Positions 1-6,253 of a stretch of DNA of 8,248 bases are shown here, in pieces. The notes beneath the pieces are model-generated. The model had not been told where the DNA came from. It searched no databases and worked only from the letters and a program-made list of their open reading frames with translations. A program made the position numbers and the translations under genes. Source of the stretch: an uncultured Desulfobacterales bacterium (GTDB taxonomy: Bacteria > Desulfobacterota > Desulfobacteria > Desulfobacterales > JAFDCJ01); assembly GCA_945787595.1 (NCBI GenBank), contig CALZJV010000264.1, positions 1 through 8,248 on the forward strand, written 5' to 3'. Every line of letters begins with the position of its first letter. The stretch's first letter is position 1.

Positions 1-85
1 CGGGAACCCTGAACCCCTCAACCTAGGTAAAAGCACTAATTAGTGTTCGAACGGGTATTTAAAACTGTCTGAAATTGTTGCTAAA

Positions 86-129
86 TTTCGCATAAAAGTA
101 AAACGAAGATTTTCCAGTTTTATGCAAAA
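86..129 (+). promoter_or_regulatory. Inverted repeat in the transposase leader
   Basis: GCATAAAA (90-97) and TTTTATGC (118-125) form an 8-bp stem. With one C/A mismatch it extends by three further T/A pairs outward (86-88 with 127-129), around a 20-nt loop. It lies inside the insertion sequence, about 130 bp before the transposase start. Similar leader hairpins in other insertion sequences limit transposase expression from outside transcripts or bind transposase, but nothing here shows which applies. The stem is AT-rich and could be chance. Confidence 0.3.
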
Positions 130-256
130 ATAGCTTGCATTCTTAACTCGTTGACGATAGGTATCTTCTTGAATTAACGACAAATACCGATTTCCTACCC
201 GCAAAGTAGAAAAGTCAAAACGAGTCAAACCTGAAAAATCTTCGTGGAGATAATCT

Positions 257-1726
257 ATGCGAAAAGTCATCGATTTGCAAATGGAATTTTGGAAAAAAGA
301 TATCGCCAACATTGAATTTGATCTTGAATCCCGAGATGAAATTCCCAAGCTGCTGATGGGACTGCAATACATCTATAGTACACTACCCATACGCGAGAAG
401 GTTTTCAACGTCCTAAAACAAATAGTGCCGAAAAAAAGCCATAAAGCCGGCAGGCCCGGCATGGACCTGTGGAAGATACTGGTTTTAGGCACCTTGCGTT
501 TAAATTGCAACTGGGATTTTGACAAAGTCCATGAGATGGCCAACAATCACCATAAATTACGCCAAATGCTTGGCCACCGCGAAACTGATTTTGAATCCAA
601 TTACCCCCTGCAGACCATCAAGGATAATATTGCTTTACTGACCCCGCCGATACTAGATGAGATTAATCAAATTGTTGTAAAGGCCGGCCACAGCATTATT
701 ACGACAAAAAAAGATCAACAATTACGGGGCAGTTGTGATTCCTTTGTAGTAGAAACAGATGTGCACTACCCGACTGACACCAATCTGCTTTTTGATGCCA
801 TGCGCAAAACGATAAGCCTGATTGCAATCGTCTGTTCTGAGATCGGCATTACCGCCTGGCGCCAACATGATCATAATATAAAAAAAGTCAAACGCTTACT
901 GCGTGCTATCCAAAGACTGAAACGTTCCACATCAAAGGATGAAGCTAAAAGGCTAAAAAGAGATCAATTCATTGTTGCCGAACATCAAAATTACATCAAT
1001 GTATGCCAGGGTTTTGTGTTAAAGGCCAAAGAGACAATTCTGATTTTACGAGAGCTTGGCATCTTATCATTATCCCAGGATTTAAGACTGAGCATTATTG
1101 AACAATATATTCGTCATGCCGAACGACAAATCGATCAGATCCGAAGACGAGTTGTTTTAGATGAGAAGATACCGCACGAAGAAAAAGTTTTCTCAATTTT
1201 TGAGCCGCATACCGAGTGGATCAGCAAGGGTAAAGCCGGCGTACCGCAAGAGTTAGGCTTGGGTGTTTGCGTGCTCAAAGATCAGTACGGATTCATTCTT
1301 TATCACCAGGTATTAGAGCAACAGACCGATGAGAAGGTGGCTGGTGCCATGGTTCAAGGAGCCAAAGATAGATTCGAAAATCTTGCCGGTTGTAGTTTTG
1401 ATAAAGGTTTTTATAGCCCTGAAAACAAAAAGCAGTTAGCCAATATATTGGATTACGTTGTTCTACCCAAAAAGGGTAGATTATCCGCCAAAGACAAACA
1501 ATTAGAGCATTCGGAAGAATTTTTTGAATCCCGACGCAAGCATTCAGCAGTTGAATCATCCATCAATGCTTTAGAAAATCATGGGTTGGACCGCTGCCTG
1601 GATCACGGTCTTCATGGATTCAAACGATACGTCGCGTTATCAGTACTAGCACGAAATATACAGATAATAGGTCACCTTATTCAGCAAAAAGACCTAAAAC
1701 AATTAAGACGACGCAAAGCAGCATAA
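257..1726 (+). CDS. ISNCY-family DDE transposase
   Basis: This 489-residue protein cuts and rejoins the ends of the surrounding insertion sequence. The N-terminal part contains GRPGMDLWKILVLGTLRLN (65-83), a segment I recognise from ISNCY transposases, followed by NCNWDFDKVHEMANNHHKLR. The catalytic acidic triad is best placed at D168 (in VVETDVHYPTD), D382 (in GCSFDKGFYSPEN) and E433 (in KHSAVESSINALE). Between the first two lies a long basic, helical insert (about 205-300), and the protein ends in a run of arginines and lysines. The length is normal for the family and no stop or frameshift interrupts it, so the gene may be active. The ATG at 257 is preceded by GGAG at 246-249 with 7-nt spacing, a good ribosome binding site. 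The family call is firm; the exact triad is assigned by eye. Confidence 0.92.
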   Translation: MRKVIDLQMEFWKKDIANIEFDLESRDEIPKLLMGLQYIYSTLPIREKVFNVLKQIVPKKSHKAGRPGMDLWKILVLGTLRLNCNWDFDKVHEMANNHHKLRQMLGHRETDFESNYPLQTIKDNIALLTPPILDEINQIVVKAGHSIITTKKDQQLRGSCDSFVVETDVHYPTDTNLLFDAMRKTISLIAIVCSEIGITAWRQHDHNIKKVKRLLRAIQRLKRSTSKDEAKRLKRDQFIVAEHQNYINVCQGFVLKAKETILILRELGILSLSQDLRLSIIEQYIRHAERQIDQIRRRVVLDEKIPHEEKVFSIFEPHTEWISKGKAGVPQELGLGVCVLKDQYGFILYHQVLEQQTDEKVAGAMVQGAKDRFENLAGCSFDKGFYSPENKKQLANILDYVVLPKKGRLSAKDKQLEHSEEFFESRRKHSAVESSINALENHGLDRCLDHGLHGFKRYVALSVLARNIQIIGHLIQQKDLKQLRRRKAA

Positions 1727-1935
1727 AAGATAACCTCTGCTTCTAAAAAGAGAGCACTTAACGGAGAAGTAGGTCAAAATTTTAAGAAAACACTGGTAAG
1801 ATTTGATTTGCTATTGGTCTCCGTCATTTTGAATGATACTAATTAAATGATTGAACTTCAGCGAACAGACTGAATCGCAAAACAGCCACTTTTCGTTCAG
1901 GCACTAATTAATCTAAAATGTTGCTGCCCCACGCT

Positions 1936-3078
1936 TTACCCTGCATATTCAGCCAGGATTCTGTTTTTTCCCTTATCAAATTCTTTAAGCGCCATCTCAC
2001 AGTCAATACAATTATTGCGCTTTTCTTTGTATTCCCCCAGACAAAACGGACAATAATATATAGCGGTTTGATCCTGTTTTTCAGGCGGTGTTGAAATTTC
2101 GTCAAGAGAAATTTCACATTTGTCAAGCAGACCTTGCAACAATTCTTTTTTTAATTTCCAAAATTTTAGCCAATCCTGACTGTCAATTTCATTTTCAAAA
2201 TAATCAATGAGAAAAATTTCTTTTCTGACTAATTCCCTGAAGGCCTCCTGGGGCATAAAATAAGCGGCAAGGGCAAGATAATTAAATCTGAAATATAGAT
2301 CTCTTGTAAGATAACCCATAACGTGAAGGGCATTAACCGGTGAAAAAATAATCGACAGCAGCGTGTAAGTTCTAAGATCATTATCAAATTTATATCGTTT
2401 TTTAACAGTTACGAACGTAACAGCCAGCAATAGAAAATAAACCAAAAATATACATATTACCAATGCCTTGAGATTGATATATTTAGACAGACTTGAGTAA
2501 AGAACCGTCGGCAGAATAAAAAAGACAAGCACAAAAAGATAGGAACTAAGAATCTTTATTATCAAAAAAGATTTTGAGTGGAATCTTTCGATTTTCTTTA
2601 TTGCTTCCAGATCAAAGGAATCTGATAGACACGCTTTTATTTTTTCTTTGCGATCTGATGGTCTTAATATTTTTATTTTATTTATAAATTTTGCATTAAA
2701 ACGGGCGCTCGCGGATGAGGGGGTTTTAATCGTGTGTGTGTTGTTTAATTTAATATTTTTTCCTTCAACTTCAATTAATGCCAGATCTTCAAACTTTATG
2801 AAATTGAAGTCTTCAGCTTTGACTATCCCGCTGTTGGAACAGGCCTCGTCGAACACTGCATAGACTCCATCCGGAGTGCAATGAAACGGAAGATTGTGGG
2901 TTATTATTGTTTGGCTGGTTGGTAACAGTCCTGCCAGGCGTAATCCGGGCTTTTTTATATCAAATTTTTTACCGAACCACGAGATTAGAAGCACATGATG
3001 TGTTTTTACATATGTTACGCAATCACAGACATACAGTAAAAAAATATAGGGAAATAATACTTCTAAAACATATTTCAT
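1936..3078 (-). CDS. Membrane protein with C-terminal zinc ribbon
   Basis: I do not recognise a named family for this 380-residue protein. It starts with a hydrophobic segment (about 3-23), then has a soluble stretch of about 145 residues rich in beta-forming and lysine residues. At least two further membrane segments follow (about 171-196 and 203-225), with a possible fourth near 238-256. After a charged helical region (about 280-330) the tail carries C343-P-F-C346 and C357-I-D-C360, a typical zinc-ribbon knuckle pair that should lie in the cytoplasm or bind a partner. It is the second gene of a minus-strand pair, starting 11 bp after the DUF2167 gene. Its own ribosome site is poor (GGTAG overlapping the upstream stop), so translation is probably coupled to the first gene. 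The TAA stop lies 26 bp from the flanking TAATTA of the insertion sequence. Function unknown. Confidence 0.8.
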   Translation of the reverse strand: MKYVLEVLFPYIFLLYVCDCVTYVKTHHVLLISWFGKKFDIKKPGLRLAGLLPTSQTIITHNLPFHCTPDGVYAVFDEACSNSGIVKAEDFNFIKFEDLALIEVEGKNIKLNNTHTIKTPSSASARFNAKFINKIKILRPSDRKEKIKACLSDSFDLEAIKKIERFHSKSFLIIKILSSYLFVLVFFILPTVLYSSLSKYINLKALVICIFLVYFLLLAVTFVTVKKRYKFDNDLRTYTLLSIIFSPVNALHVMGYLTRDLYFRFNYLALAAYFMPQEAFRELVRKEIFLIDYFENEIDSQDWLKFWKLKKELLQGLLDKCEISLDEISTPPEKQDQTAIYYCPFCLGEYKEKRNNCIDCEMALKEFDKGKNRILAEYAG

Positions 3079-3089
3079 AATATTTTTTA

Positions 3090-4046
3090 CTAGCTACCTG
3101 ATGGATTAGCGTGTTGGGTAGAATCTCCACTGTTATGAGAAGAATGCGATTGATTCTCCAATTGCTCGGGGACATCAACACTTTCTTTCCTGCTAAATAA
3201 TGATTTGATCTTATTTTTCAGGGCCGCAAAAAAACCAATTGCTGCGATTAAAATAACTTTCCAGGCTTTTGCAAGGACTTTAAACAGGCCGAATTTGGTG
3301 GCTGTTGCAGCAGCTCCACCTGCAATGAGGGCCGTCAGACCGTATTTGGCGACCTTATCTCCCTGTACATATTCTGCGTAACTTTTGCCTTGCTTATATG
3401 CGATATTGGATACAATTTCATCCAGTTGCGCACGACAGGCGCTTAGGGTCGGAACATCCGTTACCAGAACCGCAGAAATATAGCCGTGACGTCCGAGTAT
3501 CCTGACGTTATGATTGACAAGCTCAGCGCCATTTTGTTCTGCCAGTAAGGTCCAGGTTAAGTTGTGCGTATTGGCATCGTAATAGGGTTCGTTATGCCAG
3601 CTTTTAATGGTTAATGGTGAAAAGCCTTTTTCTTCACGGACCTTATTGGCCTTTTCAGTTCCCGTTTTAATGGCTTTTAAGATCGCATCAGAATCAATGC
3701 TGTCTTTTTCATCATCCTTCACATATCCGGTGGGTATATAGTCGAATACAATAAACCAATTTGTGGTCTGGTCATTGGGGGCGATATATGCGATTTCGCT
3801 GTTCGTTAGTGGATTGCCCATGTATTCCATTATTTTTTTGGTGTCTTCAGAACCGGCAAATATATAATCTTCGGTAATTGAGAGCTGAGCTAAATTCTTT
3901 CCTAAATCGACAACCGCCGGACCAACAACCCATTCCGGCTTTGGTGGTTCGGCCATTCCCGTGCCTGGGAAAAAACTTATCGCGATTACTATCATTACAA
4001 AAAAACTAAAATAGCTTTTCTTGTTGCTGCTTTTTGAGTCTCTCAT
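3090..4046 (-). CDS. DUF2167 family membrane-anchored protein
   Basis: This 318-residue envelope protein belongs to DUF2167. It has a basic start, a hydrophobic signal segment (about 13-27) and a likely cleavage near MA-EPP (32/33). Family signatures run in order: VGPAVVDLGKNLAQLSI (41-57), EDTKKIMEYMGNP (67-79), NWFIVFDYIPTGYVKDDEKD (96-115), IDSDAILKAIKTGTEKAN (117-134), a YDANTHNLTWTLL segment (156-168), VNHNVRILGRHGYIS (177-191) and VTDVPTL (195-201). One or two membrane helices follow (about 236-250 and 258-276). A basic patch and a hydrophilic tail rich in serine, asparagine and histidine complete it. Most of the protein is therefore expected outside the inner membrane. The family has no established biochemical role that I know of. 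AAGGGG at 4055-4060, read on the minus strand, is a strong ribosome site 8 nt before the ATG. It leads a two-gene operon with the zinc-ribbon membrane protein. Confidence 0.9.
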   Translation of the reverse strand: MRDSKSSNKKSYFSFFVMIVIAISFFPGTGMAEPPKPEWVVGPAVVDLGKNLAQLSITEDYIFAGSEDTKKIMEYMGNPLTNSEIAYIAPNDQTTNWFIVFDYIPTGYVKDDEKDSIDSDAILKAIKTGTEKANKVREEKGFSPLTIKSWHNEPYYDANTHNLTWTLLAEQNGAELVNHNVRILGRHGYISAVLVTDVPTLSACRAQLDEIVSNIAYKQGKSYAEYVQGDKVAKYGLTALIAGGAAATATKFGLFKVLAKAWKVILIAAIGFFAALKNKIKSLFSRKESVDVPEQLENQSHSSHNSGDSTQHANPSGS

Positions 4047-4346
4047 TTGTGTTACCCCTTACTGTGTTTTATTATTATGTTTAAGAATACTATCTGAGAA
4101 GCGTTAAATAGGACTCAGCCTTATGGCTTCGACGTGTTCACGCGATCGCCCCTTGTTTTATCGGCTTATTTTATCTTTTCTTTATGATTTATTTTACGGC
4201 GCGTATACAACAGAACTTTCATGCATCAAGGTATTTGAAATTTGAAGACATCACAGTTAACAATCTTTCTGTATATCACACAGCAATTTTCATGATAAAC
4301 AGATCTATACGATCACTGGATGTGAGAAAGAAAAATAGGTAACTTA
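4047..4346. promoter_or_regulatory. Divergent intergenic region with GCGATCGC palindrome
   Basis: This 300-bp AT-rich gap lies between the minus-strand DUF2167 operon and the plus-strand RlpA gene, so it should hold both promoters. I could not assign convincing -35/-10 pairs. The most distinctive sites are CGTGTTCACG followed at once by the perfect 8-bp palindrome GCGATCGC (4142-4149). Together they form a short GC-rich island in otherwise AT-rich DNA, which could be an operator shared by the two sides or a chance palindrome. No ORF of note is seen. Confidence 0.35.
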
Positions 4347-4763
4347 ATGATTCCAAAGAAATTCAAATTGGACGTGTCTTTAGTGACCAAAGGAGTTGTT
4401 TATCTCCTAATATCTCTGGTGTTGTTGGGATGCTCTAGCATACCACTGAAAAACGATCCAAATTGGATTGGATACACTCAATCTGGGAAAGCTTCATATT
4501 ATGCATTGAAGTTTCAGTTTAGAAAAACTGCTAGTGGTGAACGCTTTAATCAACTTTCAAGTACTGCAGCGCACAAAAAACTGCCGTTTGGAACAAAGGT
4601 CAAAGTAACAAACGTAAAGAATGGAAAAAGTGTCATAGTAAAAATCAATGATAGAGGGCCTTTCATTAAAGGTAGAATCATCGATCTATCACGTTCGGCG
4701 TTCAAAAGTATAGGTAATCTTGATTCTGGTGTTATCAATGTGAAGATCGAGGTGGTTAAATAA
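4347..4763 (+). CDS. Short RlpA-type septal ring lipoprotein
   Basis: This 138-residue lipoprotein consists only of the RlpA double-psi beta-barrel domain. The N-terminus is a type II signal: a basic start, a hydrophobic segment (about 17-27) and the lipobox LLGC, with the acylated cysteine at C29. Serines at +2 and +3 would favour outer-membrane sorting by the Lol system. The barrel shows the family motifs in order: GKASYY (47-52), TASGERF (61-67), [17 protein letters not shown] (73-89) and [16 protein letters not shown] (100-115). E65, H76 and D102 align with residues needed for lytic transglycosylase activity in Pseudomonas RlpA, which cuts peptidoglycan lacking stem peptides at the septum. 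There is no SPOR domain, so septal targeting by denuded glycan is not explained by this protein alone. AGG lies 8 nt before the ATG. It stands alone, divergent from the DUF2167 operon. Confidence 0.9.
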   Translation: MIPKKFKLDVSLVTKGVVYLLISLVLLGCSSIPLKNDPNWIGYTQSGKASYYALKFQFRKTASGERFNQLSSTAAHKKLPFGTKVKVTNVKNGKSVIVKINDRGPFIKGRIIDLSRSAFKSIGNLDSGVINVKIEVVK

Positions 4764-4868
4764 AAATTGATTTCGTTTTAGCAACGATTACTATTTCCGG
4801 TTGTTATCTTCTGGCCTCCCCCGCTTTAATAAATTGAAACTCAAAGGATTTCTTCGAGGGTTATTTTC

Positions 4869-4888
4869 CGAACCACGGTTCGTTTTTT
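4869..4888 (+). terminator. Possible weak terminator after RlpA gene
   Basis: CGAAC (4869-4873) pairs with GTTCG (4878-4882) around CACG, and six T follow directly (4883-4888). The stem is only 5 bp, or 6 bp with a very tight loop. The site is about 105 bp past the RlpA stop, so it could end that transcript. It may also be incidental in this degraded region. Confidence 0.4.
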
Positions 4889-4947
4889 AAGTATCTGCAC
4901 CGGTATATGGATCGCTGCGAGGCACAAAAATTTTGAGGGTTTACCTG

Positions 4948-4979
4948 AAACGAGAAAGGGGTCAAACGAGAAAGGGGTC
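4948..4979 (+). repeat. 16-bp tandem duplication with GGGGTCA motif
   Basis: AAACGAGAAAGGGGTC occurs twice in direct succession (4948-4963 and 4964-4979), with AGATC following the second copy. The core GGGGTCAGATC resembles short motifs often found beside REP-associated Y1 transposases. A fragment of such a transposase lies at 6624-7019 in this window, so a link is possible, but the motif match is from memory and short. Confidence 0.6.
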
Positions 4980-4988
4980 AGATCGAAA

Positions 4989-5104
4989 GCGCCGGTAAAA
5001 GCCGGCAAAGAGTAGAGGGTGAAAGTCCTCCGCATGGTAATGGTTAGCGACCAGAGAGGTGCATCGGGGGAGGTGCATCGGGGGGTCGGGCCACGGTAAG
5101 TGGT
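4989..5104 (+). mobile_element. Probable 5' fragment of a group II intron
   Basis: The segment has the order of hairpins typical of the start of bacterial group II intron domain I. First is GCCGG-TAAAAG-CCGGC (4991-5006), then GAGG-GTGAAAGT-CCTC (5015-5030), a very characteristic GGGTGAAAGTCC-like arm. Next is a TGGT-TAGCG-ACCA stem (5041-5053 region), then a G-rich stretch, and CCAC-GGTAA-GTGG (5091-5103). The usual GTGCG start is missing: the intron-like sequence begins abruptly after the GGGGTCAGATC motif. No domain V hairpin and no reverse transcriptase ORF follow, so this is a remnant that cannot splice by itself. A 14-bp duplication inside it (5057-5084) would further disrupt folding. 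The right boundary is uncertain. The identification is by pattern recognition and needs a covariance search. Confidence 0.55.
5057..5084 (+). repeat. 14-bp tandem duplication in intron remnant
   Basis: AGGTGCATCGGGGG is repeated exactly twice (5057-5070 and 5071-5084), followed by one more G. Removing one copy leaves a continuous sequence resembling an intact group II domain I stem. This suggests a recent slippage or strand-switch duplication within the remnant. Confidence 0.75.
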
Positions 5105-5303
5105 TGATAATTCATAAAAAGAGTTAAAAAACAGGTCGATAATCAAGTTAAAAGCTATGATTTTGGTGGTGAAATAGGCGTTTTAAGAAATACGGGAGGT
5201 TGCTTTAATTGGCTAGTTTTCAATCGATGGCAGCAGGGGTGACCATTTTAATCCCTTTCAGATATATGCCAATGGGTATCTCTTTGATATCAGAAGTTTC
5301 AGA
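5105..5303. other. Gene-free stretch, unidentified
   Basis: I see no gene, RNA or mobile-element signature here. On the minus strand a frame is open for about 45 codons, from roughly 5365 back to a TGA at about 5231. It would read ...EIPIGIYLKGIKMVTPAAID, which looks faintly protein-like, but it has no start codon and no family I recognise. It may be the decayed end of a former gene. Confidence 0.3.
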
Positions 5304-5508
5304 TTGACATAAAACGCTACGATTCTGTTGTATTTGGCTACTCCTTTTCCGTTGAAATCATTGCAAATTCAATCAAAATAGGGTAGGGGAGATTCAAAAC
5401 CTTCCCAACTCAAGGTGATCGTATCTGACAAACAATGATAATATACAGGTACCCTTGGGGACGCCACTAGAACGAAATGGCCGTCAGAAAACCTGACGGC
5501 CTTTTTTT
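5304..5508 (+). ncRNA. Candidate small RNA unit (promoter to terminator)
   Basis: A perfect TTGACA (5304-5309) is followed after 18 nt by TTGTAT (5328-5333), a usable but not strong promoter, and no ORF with a ribosome site follows. The putative transcript, starting near 5340, would run about 165 nt into a textbook intrinsic terminator (5479-5508). Small stems can be drawn in between (TTGAA/TTCAA at about 5352-5373; CCTT/AAGG at about 5400-5415). No known RNA family was recognised. The alternative is that the terminator is a leftover from a lost gene, or simply insulates the toxin-antitoxin operon downstream. Confidence 0.3.
5479..5508 (+). terminator. Strong intrinsic terminator
   Basis: GGCCGTCAG (5479-5487) pairs perfectly with CTGACGGCC (5493-5501) across the 5-nt loop AAAAC. 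Seven T follow directly (5502-5508). This is a strong rho-independent terminator for plus-strand transcripts. It stands about 40 bp before the TumE-like gene and would stop read-through into it; no protein gene lies directly upstream. Confidence 0.93.
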
Positions 5509-5509
5509 A

Positions 5510-5537
5510 TTGATTTATTTTAGTTTTGCCATATGGT
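5510..5537 (+). promoter_or_regulatory. Possible promoter of the TumE/TumA operon
   Basis: TTGATT (5510-5515) and TATGGT (5532-5537) are separated by 16 nt, directly after the strong terminator and just ahead of the toxin gene. Each box is only a moderate match to the sigma-70 consensus. If used, transcription would begin near 5545, a few bases before the ATG at 5550, giving a nearly leaderless message. The short space between terminator and gene leaves little room for any other promoter. Confidence 0.4.
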
Positions 5538-5549
5538 ATACGATGCCAC

Positions 5550-5837
5550 ATGGCTGCAAGGTTAGTATACCGGGAAAAATACATTTACTCCGATGGTGCT
5601 ATGCGAGAGATGGTTCCCTGGCAGCTTCCCCACAAGAGTCCTGATAGACCTCATGGATTGAAGTATCGGCTCTATTACGGACTCGGTGATGGAACCAGCC
5701 TTGTACGATTTGATAATGAATCAGGTAAAGGCGATCATAAACATGTTGGCAATCAGGAAGAAAGTTATCGTTTTATTGATGTGGAAACATTAGTGGCGGA
5801 TTTTCTTGCAGAGATTGAAAAAGCAAGGAGAAAATAA
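5550..5837 (+). CDS. TumE-family toxin (DUF6516-like)
   Basis: This 95-residue protein matches my recollection of the TumE toxin family (DUF6516). Landmarks are REKYIYSDGAMREMVPWQLP (8-27), PHGLKYRLYYG (34-44), LVRFDNESGKGDHKHVG (50-66), YRFIDVETLVADFLAEI (72-88) and a basic end. The conserved charged cluster DNE.GKGDH.H is the likely active or RNA-contacting site, but the mechanism cannot be read from the sequence. The frame is also open upstream to a TTG at 5526. I chose the ATG at 5550 because family members start with a short lead before the R-E-K segment. No good ribosome site precedes it, consistent with weak or leaderless translation. It ends 2 bp before the antitoxin gene, giving toxin-first order, and the two are clearly co-transcribed. 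Confidence 0.8.
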   Translation: MAARLVYREKYIYSDGAMREMVPWQLPHKSPDRPHGLKYRLYYGLGDGTSLVRFDNESGKGDHKHVGNQEESYRFIDVETLVADFLAEIEKARRK

Positions 5838-5839
5838 AT

Positions 5840-6199
5840 ATGAAAAAGCAAATTACCATTGGCGTCGGTGATGCAGCAACGACTGCCAAAGAGTTTATTG
5901 ATGCATGGAAGCTTGCTGAACGGGGTGAAACGGTTCGAGAAAAACATCGGTTGCACTTCGAAAACCTCGAAATACTTCTTAAGACGCTGACCCCGGGACG
6001 TTGGGCATTGCTAAAAAAATTGCATGCGAACGGCCCGATGAGCATACGTGCTTTAGCGAACGATCTGGGGCGTGATTATAAAAACGTACATACGGATGTG
6101 CGGCGACTGGAAAATATTGGGTTGATTGGGCGTACAAAAAATGATCGGATTAAAGTTCCTTGGGACATTGTAGAAGCTCGTCTTTTGCTGGCGGCATAA
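5840..6199 (+). CDS. TumA-like winged-helix antitoxin
   Basis: This 119-residue DNA-binding protein is of the HVO_A0114/MarR-like type found as the partner of TumE toxins. The N-terminal part (1-45) is amphipathic and charged, probably for dimer formation or toxin contact. Residues 47-100 form a winged helix: TLTPGRWALLKKLHANGPMS, then the recognition region SIRALANDLGRDYKNVHTDV (68-87), then RRLENIGLIGRTKNDRIKVP, which fits the beta wing. It should neutralise the toxin and repress the operon. A good ribosome site, AAGGAG (5825-5830), lies within the end of the toxin gene, 9 nt before the ATG, and is much stronger than the toxin's own, as expected if antitoxin must be in excess. After its TAA the same frame runs on into a BrnT-like tail, which marks a recombination junction. 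Confidence 0.8.
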   Translation: MKKQITIGVGDAATTAKEFIDAWKLAERGETVREKHRLHFENLEILLKTLTPGRWALLKKLHANGPMSIRALANDLGRDYKNVHTDVRRLENIGLIGRTKNDRIKVPWDIVEARLLLAA

Positions 6200-6250
6200 T
6201 CTGATATGAGTCGAGCGGAGCTTCGCAGCTATAGAAAGCAGAGGAATTAA
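6200..6250 (+). pseudogene. Remnant of a BrnT-like toxin C-terminus
   Basis: Directly after the TumA stop, and in the same frame, 16 codons read SDMSRAELRSYRKQRN and stop. This resembles the C-terminus of BrnT-type toxins, which typically ends in an ARxM-(S/T)R-x-E-R-x-x-Y pattern followed by basic residues. A CopG/BrnA-like antitoxin starts 3 bp later, the expected spacing for that kind of operon. The likely history is an intact BrnT-like/BrnA-like locus in which most of the toxin was replaced by the TumE/TumA pair. The stretch is short, so the match rests mainly on position. It could instead be a leader peptide starting at the internal ATG at 6206. Confidence 0.45.
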
Positions 6251-6253
6251 AAG

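Larger units (their letters stand above)
43..1904 (+). mobile_element. Complete ISNCY-type insertion sequence
   Basis: The element holds one full-length transposase gene, with about 210 bp before it and 180 bp after it. The ends are short imperfect inverted repeats: GTGTTCGAACG at 43-53, and GTGCCTGAACG when 1894-1904 is read on the minus strand (8 of 11 identical, with the three mismatches clustered in the middle). Immediately outside both ends lies TAATTA (37-42 and 1905-1910). This could be a 6-bp target duplication, but because TAATTA is its own reverse complement it could also be the outermost part of the inverted repeats. The right end lies about 30 bp from the stop of the neighbouring minus-strand gene, so no recognisable gene is broken by the insertion. 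The ends are inferred from sequence symmetry alone. Confidence 0.75.

Noticed and set aside
1293..1559. Minus-strand ORF of 88 codons inside the transposase gene
   Set aside because: It is a shadow of the transposase reading frame without a ribosome site.
4948..4979. Tandem repeats as the start of a CRISPR array
   Set aside because: There are only two directly adjacent 16-bp copies with no spacers.
4841..5146. Minus-strand ORF of 101 codons
   Set aside because: It runs across the tandem duplications and the intron-like RNA segment, has low-complexity, non-protein-like content and no ribosome site. It is a chance frame.
5231..5365. Minus-strand open frame ending in ...KMVTPAAID
   Set aside because: It has no start codon, no recognisable family and is short; it could be a decayed gene end but does not support a gene call.
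5526..5549. TTG start giving eight extra residues on the TumE-like protein
   Set aside because: It has no ribosome site, and the added residues do not fit the family start, while the ATG at 5550 does.
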